DNA of 64,000 nt from Lysobacter panacisoli (GCF_009765165.1 NZ_VLNU01000001.1:2531001-2595000); one strand, 5' to 3'. Counted from the first letter of the stretch, positions 10,452-21,305 are shown. Translations and numbers: made by a program. The notes: generated by a model not told the origin, from the sequence alone.

Positions 10452-13073
10452 ATGTCCCTGTCCAGCCAGTCCCATGCCGCGCCGCGCGCGGATATACGCA
10501 CGCCGATCTCCCGAAGTCGTGCGCCCTCCGGCCTTTGGCAGTGGATACGCTCTTCGCTGGGCCACCAGATCGGTTTCACCCTCGGCGTCACGATGGTGCT
10601 GATGCTGTCCGGCCTGGCCCTGCTGGTCGGTCGCCACGCCGCCGACGCCGTGGAAGAACGTGCCCGCCACGACCTCGGCGCGGCCGCGCGGATCCTGCGC
10701 GACAACGTCGCCACCTACGAACAGAGCCTGACCGAAGCGACGAGCACACTCGGCGGCGCCCTGCAGACGGCGCTGGCGAGCGGCGCGGTGCGCGTCGAGC
10801 CGGCGAAGGACGATGGCCTGCCGACGCTGTGGCTCGACGACCGCAAGGTCGACGCCGGCTTCGCCGCGGTGGATCGCTTCACCCACGACACGGGTGCGGT
10901 CGTGACCATCTTCGTCCGCAGTGGCGATGAATTCACCCGCGTCGCCACGTCGGTGCGCAACGAGAAGGGCGAGCGCGTGGTCGGCACCAAGCTCGCGCAC
11001 GAAAGCCCCGCCTATCCGCGCGTGCTGAAGAACGAGGCCTACACCGGCAAGACCCGGCTGTTCGGCCGCGACTACATGACCCACTACCGCCCGTTGCGCG
11101 ACGACGCCGGACAACTGGTCGGCGTGCTGTTCGTCGGCAAGGAATACGGACAGGAACTGGCCGCGCTGAAGGAGAAGGTCGCGTCGATGCGGATCGGCGA
11201 ACGCGGTCATTTCTTCGCGATCGACACCTCGCGCGAAGGCGAGGAGACCGTCGTCATGCATCCGGCGTCCGAAGGCGCGCCGGCGCGCGCGCTGTTCGAC
11301 GAAGACGGCTTCCACGCACTCGCGGGCGCCATCGCCGCGAACGGCGGCACGGTCGAAGCCAATCTCGCCGCGAAGCAGGGCGACGCGGCGGAGCCGGCGC
11401 TGCTGGCGGTGGAAACCTTCCCCGCGTGGCACTGGGCCGTGGTCGCGGCCGAACCCCAGTCGCAGATCGTCGCGTCATCCCGCACGCTGACCGTGCTGAT
11501 CGCGATCGCCTCGCTGGTGACGCTGCTGGTGATCCTCGTCGTGTCGTGGTTGAGCATCCGCCGCATCGTCATCCTGCCGCTGGGAGCGGCCGCACGCCTG
11601 GCCGACGACGTCGCCGGCGGCCGCATGGACGGCGTGCTGCCGCCCGAGCGCCACGATGAAGTCGGCGGGCTGCAGCGTTCGATGGCGCGCATGCGCGAGC
11701 AGGTGCAGGCGGTGATCGCCGCGCAGAGCGACATGGCCGCGCGCCACGAGGCCGGCGAGATCGGCCACCGCATGGACGACAGCGCTTTTCCGGGCCAGTA
11801 CGGCCAGATGGTGCGCGACACCAACGCGCTCGTCGCCTCGCATATCGCGGTGAAGATGCGACTGGTCGAAGTGATGCAGCACTATGCCGATGGCGACCTG
11901 TCGATCGACATGGACCGCCTGCCCGGCGAGAAGGCCGTGCTCACGCGCACGATGGACGCGGTCAAGGCCAACCTGTCGGCGATCAACGACGAGATCAAGC
12001 GCCTGGCCACGGCCGCAGCGGCCGGCGATTTCAGCGTGCGTGGCGATGCGGCGCGCTTCCGCCACGATTTCCGCCTGATGCTCGACGGCCTCAACGCGAT
12101 GATGGCGGTGAGCGACGACAATCTCTCGCGCGTGTCGACCCTGTTGCGCGCGATCGCGCGCGGCGACCTCACCCAGCGCATGGACGGCGAGTTTCACGGC
12201 GTGTTCGCGCGCATGCGCGACGACGCCAATGCGACCGTCGCGCAGCTCACCGCGATAGTGATGCGCATCCAGGAAGCGTCCGGCGCGATCAGCACCGCCG
12301 CGGCCGAGATCGCGTCGGGCAACGCCGACCTTTCGCAGCGCACCGAGCAGCAGGCCGCGAGCCTGGAGGAAACCGCCGCGTCGATGGAGGAACTCACCAC
12401 CACCGTGCGCCAGAACGCGGACTCCGCGCGCCAGGCCAACCAGCTCGCGATCGATGCCGGGGCAGTCGCCGGGCAGGGCGGCGACGTGGTCGGCCAGGCG
12501 GTCGCGACGATGCGCGACATCGAGGCGGCATCGCAGCGCATCGCCGAGATCATCGGCGTGATCGATGGCATCGCCTTCCAGACCAACATCCTCGCGCTCA
12601 ACGCGGCGGTCGAGGCCGCGCGCGCGGGCGAGAGCGGTCGCGGTTTCGCGGTGGTCGCCTCGGAAGTGCGCAGTCTCGCGCAGCGTTCCGCGCAGGCGGC
12701 CAAGGAGATCAAGGGTCTGATCGGGGATTCGGTGGCGAAGATCCACGACGGTTCGACGCTGGTGAACCGTGCGGGCGCGACGATGGGCGAGATCGTCGCT
12801 TCGGTGCGGCGCGTGACCGACATCATGGGCGACATCTCCGGCGCCTCGCAGGAACAGACCGCGGGCATCGAGCAGGTCAGCAACACCATCGCGCACATGG
12901 ACGAGAGCACACAGCAGAACGCAGCGCTGGTGGAGGAAGCCGCGGCATCCGCGCACAGCATGGAAGAACAGGCGCAGGCGCTCGCCGACGCGGTGCGCCA
13001 GTTCGTCGTTTCGGCCGGGTCCCGTGGCGCGGCGAATGCCGACGCGCGCGGACGCATGGCGAACGTGGCCTGA
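10452..13073 (+). CDS. Methyl-accepting chemotaxis protein with periplasmic Cache domain and tandem HAMP units
   Basis: An 873-residue receptor starting at ATG 10452. A transmembrane helix near residues 38-62 is followed by a periplasmic Cache-type sensor ([42 protein letters not shown] are typical of Cache_3/Cache_2), a second helix near residues 338-362, and several HAMP-like repeats ending with [15 protein letters not shown]. The C-terminal signalling domain has the invariant hairpin [20 protein letters not shown] and [18 protein letters not shown]. It would relay a periplasmic ligand signal to CheA/CheW. The upstream FliA-type promoter places it in the motility regulon. No CheR-tethering pentapeptide is seen at the C-terminus. 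Confidence 0.93.
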   Translation: MSLSSQSHAAPRADIRTPISRSRAPSGLWQWIRSSLGHQIGFTLGVTMVLMLSGLALLVGRHAADAVEERARHDLGAAARILRDNVATYEQSLTEATSTLGGALQTALASGAVRVEPAKDDGLPTLWLDDRKVDAGFAAVDRFTHDTGAVVTIFVRSGDEFTRVATSVRNEKGERVVGTKLAHESPAYPRVLKNEAYTGKTRLFGRDYMTHYRPLRDDAGQLVGVLFVGKEYGQELAALKEKVASMRIGERGHFFAIDTSREGEETVVMHPASEGAPARALFDEDGFHALAGAIAANGGTVEANLAAKQGDAAEPALLAVETFPAWHWAVVAAEPQSQIVASSRTLTVLIAIASLVTLLVILVVSWLSIRRIVILPLGAAARLADDVAGGRMDGVLPPERHDEVGGLQRSMARMREQVQAVIAAQSDMAARHEAGEIGHRMDDSAFPGQYGQMVRDTNALVASHIAVKMRLVEVMQHYADGDLSIDMDRLPGEKAVLTRTMDAVKANLSAINDEIKRLATAAAAGDFSVRGDAARFRHDFRLMLDGLNAMMAVSDDNLSRVSTLLRAIARGDLTQRMDGEFHGVFARMRDDANATVAQLTAIVMRIQEASGAISTAAAEIASGNADLSQRTEQQAASLEETAASMEELTTTVRQNADSARQANQLAIDAGAVAGQGGDVVGQAVATMRDIEAASQRIAEIIGVIDGIAFQTNILALNAAVEAARAGESGRGFAVVASEVRSLAQRSAQAAKEIKGLIGDSVAKIHDGSTLVNRAGATMGEIVASVRRVTDIMGDISGASQEQTAGIEQVSNTIAHMDESTQQNAALVEEAAASAHSMEEQAQALADAVRQFVVSAGSRGAANADARGRMANVA

Positions 13074-13150
13074 GGGCACGCATCGCCGGCGCGCGCCTCC
13101 GGTTGGGGGATCGGGGCGCGCCCGCGATGCGGATTTTCGGCGAGGCAATA

Positions 13151-13187
13151 AAATGAAAAAGCCGCGCGATGCGCGGCTCTTTCATTT
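13151..13187. terminator. Bidirectional terminator between chemoreceptor and suhB
   Basis: Nearly perfect 17-bp arms (AAATGAAAAAGCCGCGC and its complement with one mismatch) around a GAT loop, A-rich on the left and T-rich on the right, lie between convergent genes. Confidence 0.85.
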
Positions 13188-13204
13188 GCGACGGCGCGAA
13201 GCGG

Positions 13205-14023
13205 TCAGTCGAACGCCGACGCGTAACCGGTGTTGACGATCTTCTGCTGCAGCGCGTCGCAGACCTTGAGGTTACCGGCGACGAGCTGGCGACCCATCAG
13301 GCCGCGCGTGTCCATCGGTCCGGTGGTGCGGCCGCGGAAATCGCTGACCTTGCCGCCAGCCTCGCGCACCAGCAGCACGCCGGCGGCGATGTCCCACGGC
13401 TTCACGCCGGCCTCGAAGTACGCGTCGGCGCGACCGCAGGCGACATAGGCCAGGTCGAGCGCGGCCGAACCGGTGCGGCGGATGTCCTCCGCTTCCAGCA
13501 GCAGCGCGTCGACGCACTTGAGCTGGGCGCTGGCGCGTTCGCGCTCGCGCGGCGGGAAACCGGTGATGACCATCGCGCCGGCGAGATCCTTGCGGTCGGC
13601 GACGCGGATCTTGCGCTCGTTGAGCGTGGCGCCGCTGCCGCGGCTGGCGGTGAACAGGTCGTTGCGCAGCGGATCGAAGATCACGCCGTGCACCGGCTCG
13701 CCGTTCTCGACCAGCGCGATGGACACACAGAAGTGCGGGATGCCGTGCAGGTAGTTGCTGGTGCCGTCGAGCGGGTCGATCACCCAGGTGAACCGGCTGG
13801 AACCCGACGCACCGCTTTCCTCGCCGAGGATGGCGTAGTCCGGCGTGGAGCGGCGGAATTCCTTGATGATTTCCTTCTCGGCGAGGCCATCGACCTCGCT
13901 CGCGTAGTCCATCCGGTCCTTCTCGACCACGTTGAGCGCGTCGAGCTTGTTCATGTGGCGCAACAGGACGTTGCCGGCGGCGCGTGCGGCCTTGACCATG
14001 AGGGTGACGGCGGGTTTCTGCAT
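13205..14023 (-). CDS. suhB: Inositol-1-monophosphatase family protein
   Basis: A 272-residue magnesium-dependent, lithium-sensitive-type phosphatase. The metal-binding motifs are intact: LGEESG (Glu68/Glu69), [11 protein letters not shown] (Asp83, Asp86, Gly-Thr) and the C-terminal KPWDIAAG. The family hydrolyses inositol-1-phosphate. In gamma-proteobacteria SuhB also binds RNA polymerase/NusA during rRNA transcription, a role often judged the more important; whether that holds here cannot be seen. It is divergent from trmJ, and the same suhB/trmJ neighbourhood is common in this bacterial group. Confidence 0.93.
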   Translation of the reverse strand: MQKPAVTLMVKAARAAGNVLLRHMNKLDALNVVEKDRMDYASEVDGLAEKEIIKEFRRSTPDYAILGEESGASGSSRFTWVIDPLDGTSNYLHGIPHFCVSIALVENGEPVHGVIFDPLRNDLFTASRGSGATLNERKIRVADRKDLAGAMVITGFPPRERERASAQLKCVDALLLEAEDIRRTGSAALDLAYVACGRADAYFEAGVKPWDIAAGVLLVREAGGKVSDFRGRTTGPMDTRGLMGRQLVAGNLKVCDALQQKIVNTGYASAFD

Positions 14024-14122
14024 GGGGCAAGGGCCTCGTTCGGGGGACGGGGGGATGGGCTGGCGGGGGTTAAAGAGCGCACCGGCGCTGTGGCCGGGGC
14101 GCGGAGTTTACCATTGCGCGCC

Positions 14123-14917
14123 ATGAGTTCCGAATCCAATCACGACCCCATCGCCGCGGCCGCCCTGGCCGCCCGTATCCGCATCGTCCTGGTGGGCACC
14201 CAGCACCCGGGCAACATGGGCTCGGCCGCCCGCGCACTGAAGACAATGGGCCTGTCGCGGCTCGTCCTGGTCGCGCCGGAGAAGGCCCCCAATGCCGAAT
14301 CCGACGCGCTGGCCGCCGGCGCCGACGACGTGCTGGCACAGGCCGCCACCTTCGACACCCTGGCCGACGCCGTGGCCGACTGCCGCCTGGTCCTGGGCTG
14401 CACCGCGCGCAGCCGGCGCGTCCAGCTGGAAGAACTGCTGCCCCGGGACGCCGCCGCCCGCGCCGTCGGCGAGGCCGCCGGCGGGGCCGAGGTCGCGCTG
14501 GTGTTCGGCCGCGAACGCACCGGCCTGAGCAACGACGAGCTGCAGCTGTGCCATGCCGCTGTCCACATCCCGGCCAATCCGGACTACAGCTCGCTCAACC
14601 TCGCCGCTGCCGTGCAGGTGCTGAGCTACGAGGTGCGCCTGGCCGTGCTCGAAGCCGGCCGCGAGGCCAACCCGGCCGAGGCCGCCGAACCGCGCGACCC
14701 GCCGGCCTCGCACGCCCAGATGGAAGGCTTCTTCGCCCAGCTGGCCGAAACCCTCGACGCGATCGACTTCCACAAGGGCCGGACGCCGGACTCGGCCATG
14801 CGCAAGCTGCGTCGGCTGTACCTGCGGGCCGGGCTGGACGAACGCGAGGTGCGGATCCTGCGCGGCATCCTCGCCGACGCCCAGCGCATGGCGATGCTGG
14901 CCGGGGGAAAGCGCTGA
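14123..14917 (+). CDS. trmJ: tRNA (cytidine/uridine-2'-O-)-methyltransferase TrmJ
   Basis: A 264-residue SPOUT-class enzyme that methylates the 2'-OH of nucleotide 32 in tRNA. Visible SPOUT features are VLVGTQHPGNMGSAARALKTMG at the N-terminus, ALVFGRERTGLSNDEL, and IPANPDYSSLNLAAAVQVLSYE, which build the SAM-binding knot. The C-terminal helical extension (HKGRTPDSAMRKLRRLYLRAGL) is characteristic of TrmJ. ATG 14123 gives the normal family length of about 250-260. In many bacteria trmJ precedes iscR; here the next gene is a PhnD-like protein. Confidence 0.93.
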   Translation: MSSESNHDPIAAAALAARIRIVLVGTQHPGNMGSAARALKTMGLSRLVLVAPEKAPNAESDALAAGADDVLAQAATFDTLADAVADCRLVLGCTARSRRVQLEELLPRDAAARAVGEAAGGAEVALVFGRERTGLSNDELQLCHAAVHIPANPDYSSLNLAAAVQVLSYEVRLAVLEAGREANPAEAAEPRDPPASHAQMEGFFAQLAETLDAIDFHKGRTPDSAMRKLRRLYLRAGLDEREVRILRGILADAQRMAMLAGGKR

Positions 14918-14993
14918 TCTGCGGAACCATCGGCGGTTTGCCGTATCGGGCCGCCCGGCTTTTCGCTACGCTGCCCAGCGGCACTCAGACGGG

Positions 14994-15932
14994 TTGTCGT
15001 TCTTGATCGCAAGCCTGCGCCGTACCGCCCTGCTGCTCCTCTTTGCGCTGGCCTGCGCGACCGTGCCGCTTTCCGCGACGGCCGGTAACGCTTCCGGCGT
15101 GCTCGTGCTCGGGCGCATCAGCGACGATCCCAAGACCCACTACGAGCAGCTCAAGCCACTGCTCGATTACGTGGTGCCGCGCATGGCCGACGTCGGCATC
15201 CGCGAAGGGCGGATCCTGATGGCGAAGGACTCGCACCAGATGGCCAGCTACCTGCGCCACGGCCGGGTCGACTGGGTCACCGAGACCAGCGGCACCGCGA
15301 TGCTGCTGCGTCGCAACGCCGGGGCGCGGCCGCTGCTGCTTACCGAGCGCGACGGCGTCAGCCACTACCACAGCCTGTTCTTCGCCCGCCGCGACAGCGG
15401 GCTGCGTTCGGTCGCCGACCTGGCCGGCCACAGCGTCGCGTTCCAGCGTCCGTCCTCGACCAGCGCCTACTTCGTGCCGGCCGCCGAGCTGCTGCACCGC
15501 GGCCTGTCGCTGGAGATCCTGCTCTCGCCGGAAGACGCCATCGACGGCGGTTCGGTCGGCTACCTGTTCGCGTGGTCGGAGCTCAACATCTCGACCTGGG
15601 TCCACAAGGGCCTGGCCGACGCCGGCGTGATGAGCAACCTCGACTGGAACAACCCCAGCCGCATGCCGCCGGCATTCCGCAACGACCTGCAGATCATCGG
15701 CGAGACCGGCGACTACCCGCGAGCGGTGGAGATGGTCCGTTCCAACCTCGATCCGCGCGTGGAGGCGCGACTGCGCGAGGTGCTGCTCGACGCCGCGGGC
15801 GATCCCGACGCGGGCGATGCGCTGCTGCGCTTCTTCAACACCACGCGTTTCATGCCGGTCGATCCCGATTCGCAGCGCGCCCTGGACCGCATCTCCGTCG
15901 GTGTCGAGCGGGTGAGGGCGGAGGTCGAATGA
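14994..15932 (+). CDS. PhnD-like periplasmic substrate-binding protein
   Basis: About 312 residues with an N-terminal signal peptide (RRTALLLLFALACATVPLSATA). The mature part resembles phosphate/phosphonate-binding (PhnD/SsuA-type) proteins: VLGRISDDPKTHYEQLKPLLDYV, a VTETSGTAMLL ligand-loop region and SVADLAGHSVAFQRPSSTSAY. No transporter permease or ATPase gene is nearby. Instead the stop overlaps the start of a membrane GGDEF-EAL protein by 4 nt, so this is probably a detached binding protein that informs a c-di-GMP enzyme. The start is uncertain: TTG 14994 or TTG 15003, with no ATG suitably placed. Confidence 0.8.
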   Translation: MSFLIASLRRTALLLLFALACATVPLSATAGNASGVLVLGRISDDPKTHYEQLKPLLDYVVPRMADVGIREGRILMAKDSHQMASYLRHGRVDWVTETSGTAMLLRRNAGARPLLLTERDGVSHYHSLFFARRDSGLRSVADLAGHSVAFQRPSSTSAYFVPAAELLHRGLSLEILLSPEDAIDGGSVGYLFAWSELNISTWVHKGLADAGVMSNLDWNNPSRMPPAFRNDLQIIGETGDYPRAVEMVRSNLDPRVEARLREVLLDAAGDPDAGDALLRFFNTTRFMPVDPDSQRALDRISVGVERVRAEVE

Positions 15933-18061
15933 AGTTGCGCATGGGGCTGCAGGCCCGGTTCCTGATGCTGATGGCGGTCGCGCTGGTGGTGGTGCTCACC
16001 CTGGTCGCGCTGCTGCTCAATCGCCAGGAGCAGATGCGTCGCGAAGTCGAGGGCGTGAGTCGCCAGGCGATGCGCACCATCGTCGCGCAGAGCCTGCGCC
16101 GCCAGGGCGAGGGCGCGGTCACGCAGCTCGCCGCGGCGTTGACCAATCCGCTCTATTACAACGACCTCGACGCCATCGGCGCGCTCGCGCGTTCCACGCT
16201 GCGCACGCCCGCGGTGCGCTACGTCACCGTGTACGACGAAGCCGGTCGCGTGGTCCACGACGGCAGCGACGCGATCGTCCATTTCGGGCGCCGCATGGAT
16301 GATCCGATGGCGAACGGCGTCATCGTCGCCAAGCGCCTGCACACGCAGATCTCCGGCGGCGTGATGGACGTGTCGATGCCGATCATGATCGGCCAGCAAC
16401 GCATCGGCGGCGTGCGCATCGGCTACGACACGCAGGCGATGCGACGCGACCAGGACCAGGCCGTGGGTACGCTGCGCACGCGCCTGGACACGCTGGGCCA
16501 GCGCCACGTGATCTGGATCGGCCTGCTCGGCGCGGGTCTGCTGGTGTTCGGCGCGTTGTCGCTGTGGCTGATCCAGCGCCTGCTGGTGCGTCCGATCCGC
16601 CAGCTCGCCGACTCGGCGCAGGCGATCGAAGCGGGGCATTTCGACACGACCACGCCGATCGACGACCGCAACGACGAAGTCGGCGACCTGATGCGCGCGT
16701 TCGATCGCATGAGCCGGAGCCTGGCGCGCCACGATCGCGAGATCCGGCACATGGCCTACACCGACGCGCTGACCGGGCTGGCCAACCGCCTCGCGTTCCG
16801 CGAAGCGCTCGAATTCCGCCTGGGCCAGATCCACGGCGCCGGTCGCCAGCTCGCGTTGTTGTTCGCAGACATCGACGACTTCAAGCGCGTCAACGACACG
16901 CTCGGCCACGATGCGGGCGACGAAGTGCTGCTGCAATGCGCGCGCCGTATCGAGGACGCGGTGCAGCGCGTCGGCGGCGACGAGGCGTTGCTGGCGCGCT
17001 TCGGTGGCGATGAGTTCGTGATCCTGGTGCAGGGCAACGACGATCCGGCACAGGACGTGCGCAGTCTTGCCACGCGCCTGGCGGAAACGCTGGTGGTCGA
17101 GCTGGGCGCGCCGCTGATGGTGCAGGAGCGCCAGGTGTTCCTCGGCACGTCCATCGGCATCACGCTGTTCCCCGAGGACGCGGCCAGCGCGACCACGCTG
17201 ATGAAGAACGGCGACATCGCGATGTACCAGGCGAAGGTCGCCGGCAAGAACTGCTTCCGTTTCTACAGTCGTGCGATGAACCAGGCGGTAGAGCGGCGCG
17301 TGCACCTGGAGCACGAACTGCGCGGCGCATGGGATCGCGGCGAACTGAGCCTGGTCTACCAGCCGATGTTCCGCCTGGTGGACGGCGCGATGATCGGCGC
17401 CGAAGCGCTGCTGCGCTGGCGCCATCCCGAACTGGGCTTCGTCGCGCCGTCCGTGTTCATCGACGTGGCCGAGCAGAGCGGCCTGATCGAAGTGCTCGGT
17501 CCGCAGGTGCTGCACGCGGCCTGCGCCGACGCGAAGCGATGGCAGGCGGCGCGCAACGACGATGAGCCGATGTTCGTCGCGGTCAACGTCTCGCCACGCC
17601 AGTTGCGCAGTGGTGACCTGCCGGAAGTCGTGTCCGCGACACTGCGCGAGACCGGGCTGGCCGCGAACCTGTTGCACCTGGAACTCACCGAGACCGCGGT
17701 GATCGGCGATGAACTCCACGCCAGCGCGCTGCTGTCGGAGCTTCGCGGCATGGGCGTGCGCGTGTGGCTGGACGACTTCGGCACCGGGTTCTCCGGCCTG
17801 AGCCACCTGCGCCGCGTACCGGTGGATGGCGTCAAGATCGACCGCAGCTTCGTCGCCGACGTGCTGCGCGATCCCGACGACCTGGCGCTCACCACCGCGA
17901 TCATCGCGATGGCGCATTCGCTGGGCATCCTCGTCGTCGCCGAAGGCGTGGAGAAGGAAGGCCAGTACGCGATCCTGCGTGAACGCGGTTGCGATTTCGC
18001 CCAGGGCTACTGGCTGGGCCATCCGATGACCGCCGAGGAATTCCACGCGCTGCGCGTGTGA
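15929..18061 (+). CDS. Membrane GGDEF-EAL c-di-GMP turnover protein with HAMP domain
   Basis: A 710-residue inner-membrane protein: transmembrane helix near 10-30, periplasmic domain to about 185, second helix near 195-218, HAMP (LLVRPIRQLADSAQAIEAGH), then GGDEF and EAL domains. Both enzymatic signatures are intact: RFGGDEFVIL for c-di-GMP synthesis and EALLRW, NVSPRQL, ELTETAVI, DDFGTGFSGL and KIDRSFV for hydrolysis. It could act either way depending on signal. Its ATG overlaps the stop of the upstream PhnD-like gene, suggesting that the binding protein contacts its periplasmic domain. That partnership is inferred from the arrangement. Confidence 0.93.
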   Translation: MKLRMGLQARFLMLMAVALVVVLTLVALLLNRQEQMRREVEGVSRQAMRTIVAQSLRRQGEGAVTQLAAALTNPLYYNDLDAIGALARSTLRTPAVRYVTVYDEAGRVVHDGSDAIVHFGRRMDDPMANGVIVAKRLHTQISGGVMDVSMPIMIGQQRIGGVRIGYDTQAMRRDQDQAVGTLRTRLDTLGQRHVIWIGLLGAGLLVFGALSLWLIQRLLVRPIRQLADSAQAIEAGHFDTTTPIDDRNDEVGDLMRAFDRMSRSLARHDREIRHMAYTDALTGLANRLAFREALEFRLGQIHGAGRQLALLFADIDDFKRVNDTLGHDAGDEVLLQCARRIEDAVQRVGGDEALLARFGGDEFVILVQGNDDPAQDVRSLATRLAETLVVELGAPLMVQERQVFLGTSIGITLFPEDAASATTLMKNGDIAMYQAKVAGKNCFRFYSRAMNQAVERRVHLEHELRGAWDRGELSLVYQPMFRLVDGAMIGAEALLRWRHPELGFVAPSVFIDVAEQSGLIEVLGPQVLHAACADAKRWQAARNDDEPMFVAVNVSPRQLRSGDLPEVVSATLRETGLAANLLHLELTETAVIGDELHASALLSELRGMGVRVWLDDFGTGFSGLSHLRRVPVDGVKIDRSFVADVLRDPDDLALTTAIIAMAHSLGILVVAEGVEKEGQYAILRERGCDFAQGYWLGHPMTAEEFHALRV

Positions 18062-18100
18062 GCGCAGTGGCTCCCCCGCTTGCGACTTCTCTTTCCGGCC

Positions 18101-18200
18101 GTCATTCCCGCGAAGGCGGGAATCCATCCCTCCGCAGCGGCATGCCTTCCGCAGAGCGTGATGCCGGTGAGAGTTGGATCCCCGCCTTCGCGGGGATGAC
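18101..18200. repeat. 100-bp MITE-like repeat with inverted GTCATTCCCGCG ends, copy 1
   Basis: It begins GTCATTCCCGCGAAGGCGGG and ends with the reverse complement (CCGCCTTCGCGGGGATGAC with one change). The middle holds CTTCCGCAGAGCGTGATG. Two further copies of the same length lie at 46463-46563 and 59513-59612. The terminal modules resemble the ATTCCC-N8-GGGAAT (dRS3-like) repeats known from Neisseria and other proteobacteria. Confidence 0.85.
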
Positions 18201-18270
18201 AGCAAACATCCAGCCCGGGGCTTGTTGACGCGGCGATCCCGGGTGCGCTGCGCTTACCCGGGCTACGCCG

Positions 18271-18885
18271 TCATGACCTGCGACGCACCATGCGCGGCCG
18301 CGCCGACGGTCTCCGCGACACGTGCGGATCGAGCGGTACGTGGAAACGCAGCGGCATGTCCGCTGCCTTGGTGATGCCGATGCGCACGGATACGTCAGGA
18401 TCCATCGGCGGCGGCGTTCCGTCGTCCGCGAACCACAGCGGTCCTCGCGGATCGGTGATGTCGATACCGTTGTACGCACCGGTCACGCCCAGCGCCTGCG
18501 TTAGCCGCCCCGGCCCGCTCGCGAGCAGCCGCACGTCTTCCACGCCCCGCGCCTCGCGCATGCGCTCGATGCCCTGCAACGGTGCGAGCGCACGGATCAG
18601 CACGGCGTGGCCATCCTCGCCGCCGCACACCGCGTTCATCGCCCAGTGCATGCCGTAGATGAAATAGACGTACAGATGCCCGGGCGCGCCGAACATCACC
18701 TGCGTGCGCGGCGTGACGCCACGGAACGAATGCGCGGCCGGATCCTCGCCGCCACGGTAGGCCTCGACCTCGACGATGCGCCCGGCGCGTCCGTCGGCGG
18801 CGACGACGATCTTGTTCAGCAGCGTGGGCGCGACATCGCGCGAGTCGCGGGCGTAGAAATCCCGGGGCAGGGGCGTGAAGGTCAT
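18271..18885 (-). CDS. DNA-3-methyladenine glycosylase (AAG/MPG family)
   Basis: A 204-residue base-excision repair enzyme of the AAG/MPG family, not the E. coli AlkA type. The catalytic segment [19 protein letters not shown] contains the general-base glutamate (Glu41), and [21 protein letters not shown] and [15 protein letters not shown] match the family's DNA-binding and pocket regions. It removes alkylated purines such as 3-methyladenine and hypoxanthine. ATG 18885 gives the normal bacterial length of about 200 residues. It stands alone, with a repeat downstream and a divergent histidine kinase upstream. Confidence 0.92.
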   Translation of the reverse strand: MTFTPLPRDFYARDSRDVAPTLLNKIVVAADGRAGRIVEVEAYRGGEDPAAHSFRGVTPRTQVMFGAPGHLYVYFIYGMHWAMNAVCGGEDGHAVLIRALAPLQGIERMREARGVEDVRLLASGPGRLTQALGVTGAYNGIDITDPRGPLWFADDGTPPPMDPDVSVRIGITKAADMPLRFHVPLDPHVSRRPSARPRMVRRRS

Positions 18886-19038
18886 GCCGCATGCTACGCG
18901 GCGCGAGGCCCGACGGTCCGTGCGCGGCCGAACGGGGTGTCCGGGCGGCGAAGCGTGCGGTTCGGCCGACGAACCGTTGCCGGTCCGGGCCGCACTGGGG
19001 ATAGGATCGGAGCCTACGCAAGGCGCCGCACCGCACTC

Positions 19039-20124
19039 ATGGCCATCACCGCGACTCATCCGCTCGACCTCCCGCGCCAGCACCTGTTCTGGATACTGCA
19101 CGCGGGCGGATGGCTGGGCTATTTCGGCCTGGGCTATCTCGCCGCGATCGCCTACGGCAAGCCGTCTGGCTACTGGGTCGTGCCGTTCACCGCCGCGTGC
19201 ACGGGCTTCGTCGTCACGCTCGGCCTGCGCTACCTCTTGCGCGCGTGCTGGGGCCTGCCGCCGCGCACGCTGCTGATGACGATGATCGTGCCGATCCTCG
19301 CCAGCTCGGCGGTGATGGACCTGACCACGCGCACGATGCTGGTGCGCTTCTGCGACACCTGCGCGCCGACCAGCCGCGTGGCGTACATCGCCTATTCGCT
19401 GACCTACATCTACGTCGTGCTGGCATGGGTCGGCCTGTACATGGGCGTCAAGTATTACCGCCAGCTGCAGGACGAAACGCAACGCGCGCTGGCCGCGCGC
19501 AACATGGCGCACCAGGCGCAGCTGAAGATGCTGCGCTACCAGCTCAATCCGCATTTCCTGTTCAACACGCTCAACGCGATCTCCACGCTGATCCTCGATC
19601 GCGACAACGCCACCGCCAACCGCATGGTGCAGGGCCTGTCGTCGTTCCTGCGGCACTCGCTCGACAACGACCCGATGCAGCGCGTCACCCTGCGCCAGGA
19701 GCTCGACGCGCTGACGCTGTACCTGGACATCGAGAAGATCCGCTTCGCCGAGCGTTTGCGCATCGAGACCGACATCGACGAGGACTGCTGGCGCGCGCTG
19801 CTGCCGAGCCTGCTGCTGCAGCCGCTGGTGGAGAACGCGATCAAGTACGCCGTGGCCAAGCAGATCAGCGGCGGCACGTTGCGCATCGAAGCGAAGCGCG
19901 AAGGCGACCAGCTGGTCCTGCGCGTGATGGACGACGGCCCCGGATGCCAGAGCCTGGAGGGCAGCCAGCTTCCGCCCGGCAAGGGCGTCGGCCTGCGCAA
20001 CACGCGCGAACGCATCAACGTGCTGTACGGCGACGCCGGCAGCTTCTCCGTGCGCAATCGCGAGCGCGGCATCGAAGTCACGCTGCGCCTGCCATTCGAG
20101 AACAAGCAGCTGGGCGGGGATTGA
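19039..20124 (+). CDS. LytS/AlgZ-type membrane sensor histidine kinase
   Basis: A 361-residue kinase. Four or five transmembrane helices (about residues 15-140) are followed by the His_kinase domain with the phospho-acceptor in [16 protein letters not shown] (His172) and an ATPase domain with [14 protein letters not shown] (N box) and DDGPG and [11 protein letters not shown] (G boxes). Family members sense membrane or cell-envelope signals and phosphorylate LytTR regulators. The partner gene begins 2 bp after the stop, so this is a clear two-component pair of the AlgZ/AlgR or FimS type. The cue is unknown. Confidence 0.93.
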   Translation: MAITATHPLDLPRQHLFWILHAGGWLGYFGLGYLAAIAYGKPSGYWVVPFTAACTGFVVTLGLRYLLRACWGLPPRTLLMTMIVPILASSAVMDLTTRTMLVRFCDTCAPTSRVAYIAYSLTYIYVVLAWVGLYMGVKYYRQLQDETQRALAARNMAHQAQLKMLRYQLNPHFLFNTLNAISTLILDRDNATANRMVQGLSSFLRHSLDNDPMQRVTLRQELDALTLYLDIEKIRFAERLRIETDIDEDCWRALLPSLLLQPLVENAIKYAVAKQISGGTLRIEAKREGDQLVLRVMDDGPGCQSLEGSQLPPGKGVGLRNTRERINVLYGDAGSFSVRNRERGIEVTLRLPFENKQLGGD

Positions 20125-20126
20125 AC

Positions 20127-20987
20127 ATGGACCGTGCCGTCGAACGCGATCACCACCTCGACACGCACGTCCGCCTGCGCGCGCTCATCGTCGACGACGA
20201 ACCGCTGGCGCGCCGCGGGCTCGAAATCCGCCTGGAAGCTCATCCGGACGTGGAGATCGTCGGCGAATACGGCGACGGCGCATCGGCGATCGAAGCGCTG
20301 CGAGAGCATCGTCCGGACCTGGTGTTCCTCGACGTGCAGATGCCGGGCATGGACGGCTTCCAGACGCTGCGCAGCATTCCCGCCGCGGAGATGCCGCTGG
20401 TGGTGTTCGTCACCGCCTACGACCATTACGCGATCCGCGCGTTCGAAGCCTCGGCCACCGACTACCTGCTCAAGCCGGTCGAAGAAGCACGGCTGGCGCA
20501 GGCGCTGGCACGCGTGCGTGCGGCGCGCTCGCAGCGGCAGGCGAGCGACCATCGCGCGCACCTGCTTGGACTGCTGGGCGAACTGAGCGGACGTCCGCTG
20601 CTCGATCTGGACGAAGCGCTGAAGCCCGATGCGCTGGAACAGTTGCGGCGCGAGGACAAGCTTGCGGTGCGCGATGGCGGCCGCACGGTACGCGTGGACC
20701 TGGGCCACATCCGCTGGATCGACGCCGCCGGCGACTACATGTGCATCCACGTCGACGGCGAGAACGAGCAGGGTGAGACGCTGGTGCTGCGCGCGACGAT
20801 GCGCGACCTCGAGAAGCAGCTGGATCCACAGCGCTTCCCGCGCATCCACCGCTCCACGATCGTGAATGCGCGGCGCGTGGTGGAAATGCGCCCCCATACG
20901 AACGGCGAGGGCTTCCTGCGGCTGGATTGTGGGCAGGAACTCAAACTCTCGCGGACTCATCGCGACAAGCTGGCGCTGCTGATCTGA
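20127..20987 (+). CDS. LytTR-family response regulator (AlgR/LytR type)
   Basis: A 286-residue regulator with a receiver domain ([14 protein letters not shown]; phospho-acceptor in [15 protein letters not shown] at Asp69; [24 protein letters not shown]) and a C-terminal LytTR DNA-binding domain ([30 protein letters not shown]). LytTR proteins bind short direct repeats and in gamma-proteobacteria control alginate, pili, fimbriae or peptide use. It immediately follows its presumed kinase. Targets cannot be told from this window. Confidence 0.93.
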   Translation: MDRAVERDHHLDTHVRLRALIVDDEPLARRGLEIRLEAHPDVEIVGEYGDGASAIEALREHRPDLVFLDVQMPGMDGFQTLRSIPAAEMPLVVFVTAYDHYAIRAFEASATDYLLKPVEEARLAQALARVRAARSQRQASDHRAHLLGLLGELSGRPLLDLDEALKPDALEQLRREDKLAVRDGGRTVRVDLGHIRWIDAAGDYMCIHVDGENEQGETLVLRATMRDLEKQLDPQRFPRIHRSTIVNARRVVEMRPHTNGEGFLRLDCGQELKLSRTHRDKLALLI

Positions 20988-21003
20988 CGCGCGCGCCGTG
21001 CGC

Positions 21004-21203
21004 GCCCTCTCCCGTCATGCTGTGTATGCCGACCTCTCCCGCGAGGGGAGAGGTGGGGCCTTTCCTTCTCCCCCTGAGGGAGAAGGTGGCGCGCAGCGCC
21101 GAAGAGGGGTGGCGCGAAGCGCTACCTGATGCACGCGCTACGCGCGCCCCCTCTCCCGTCATGCTGCGCATGCCGACCTCTCCCGCGAGGGGCGAGGTGG
21201 GAA
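21004..21203. repeat. CCCTCTCCC-type palindromic repeat cluster, copy 3
   Basis: This fills most of the 318-bp gap after the LytTR regulator. The segment GCCCCCTCTCCCGTCATGCTG and its follower CCGACCTCTCCCGCGAGGGG occur twice, about 145 bp apart, around a TTCTCCCCCTGAGGGAGAAGG hairpin. So the cluster is itself a tandem of two near-identical units. Confidence 0.75.
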
Positions 21204-21305
21204 TTTGGCTCTCCCTTTCTAGGACGCGGCAGATTTGAGCTCGCGCAATACGCACTCCGGCCACGGCGGTACGTTCGCCGTGGATACCCACCGATAGGAG
21301 TGCGC

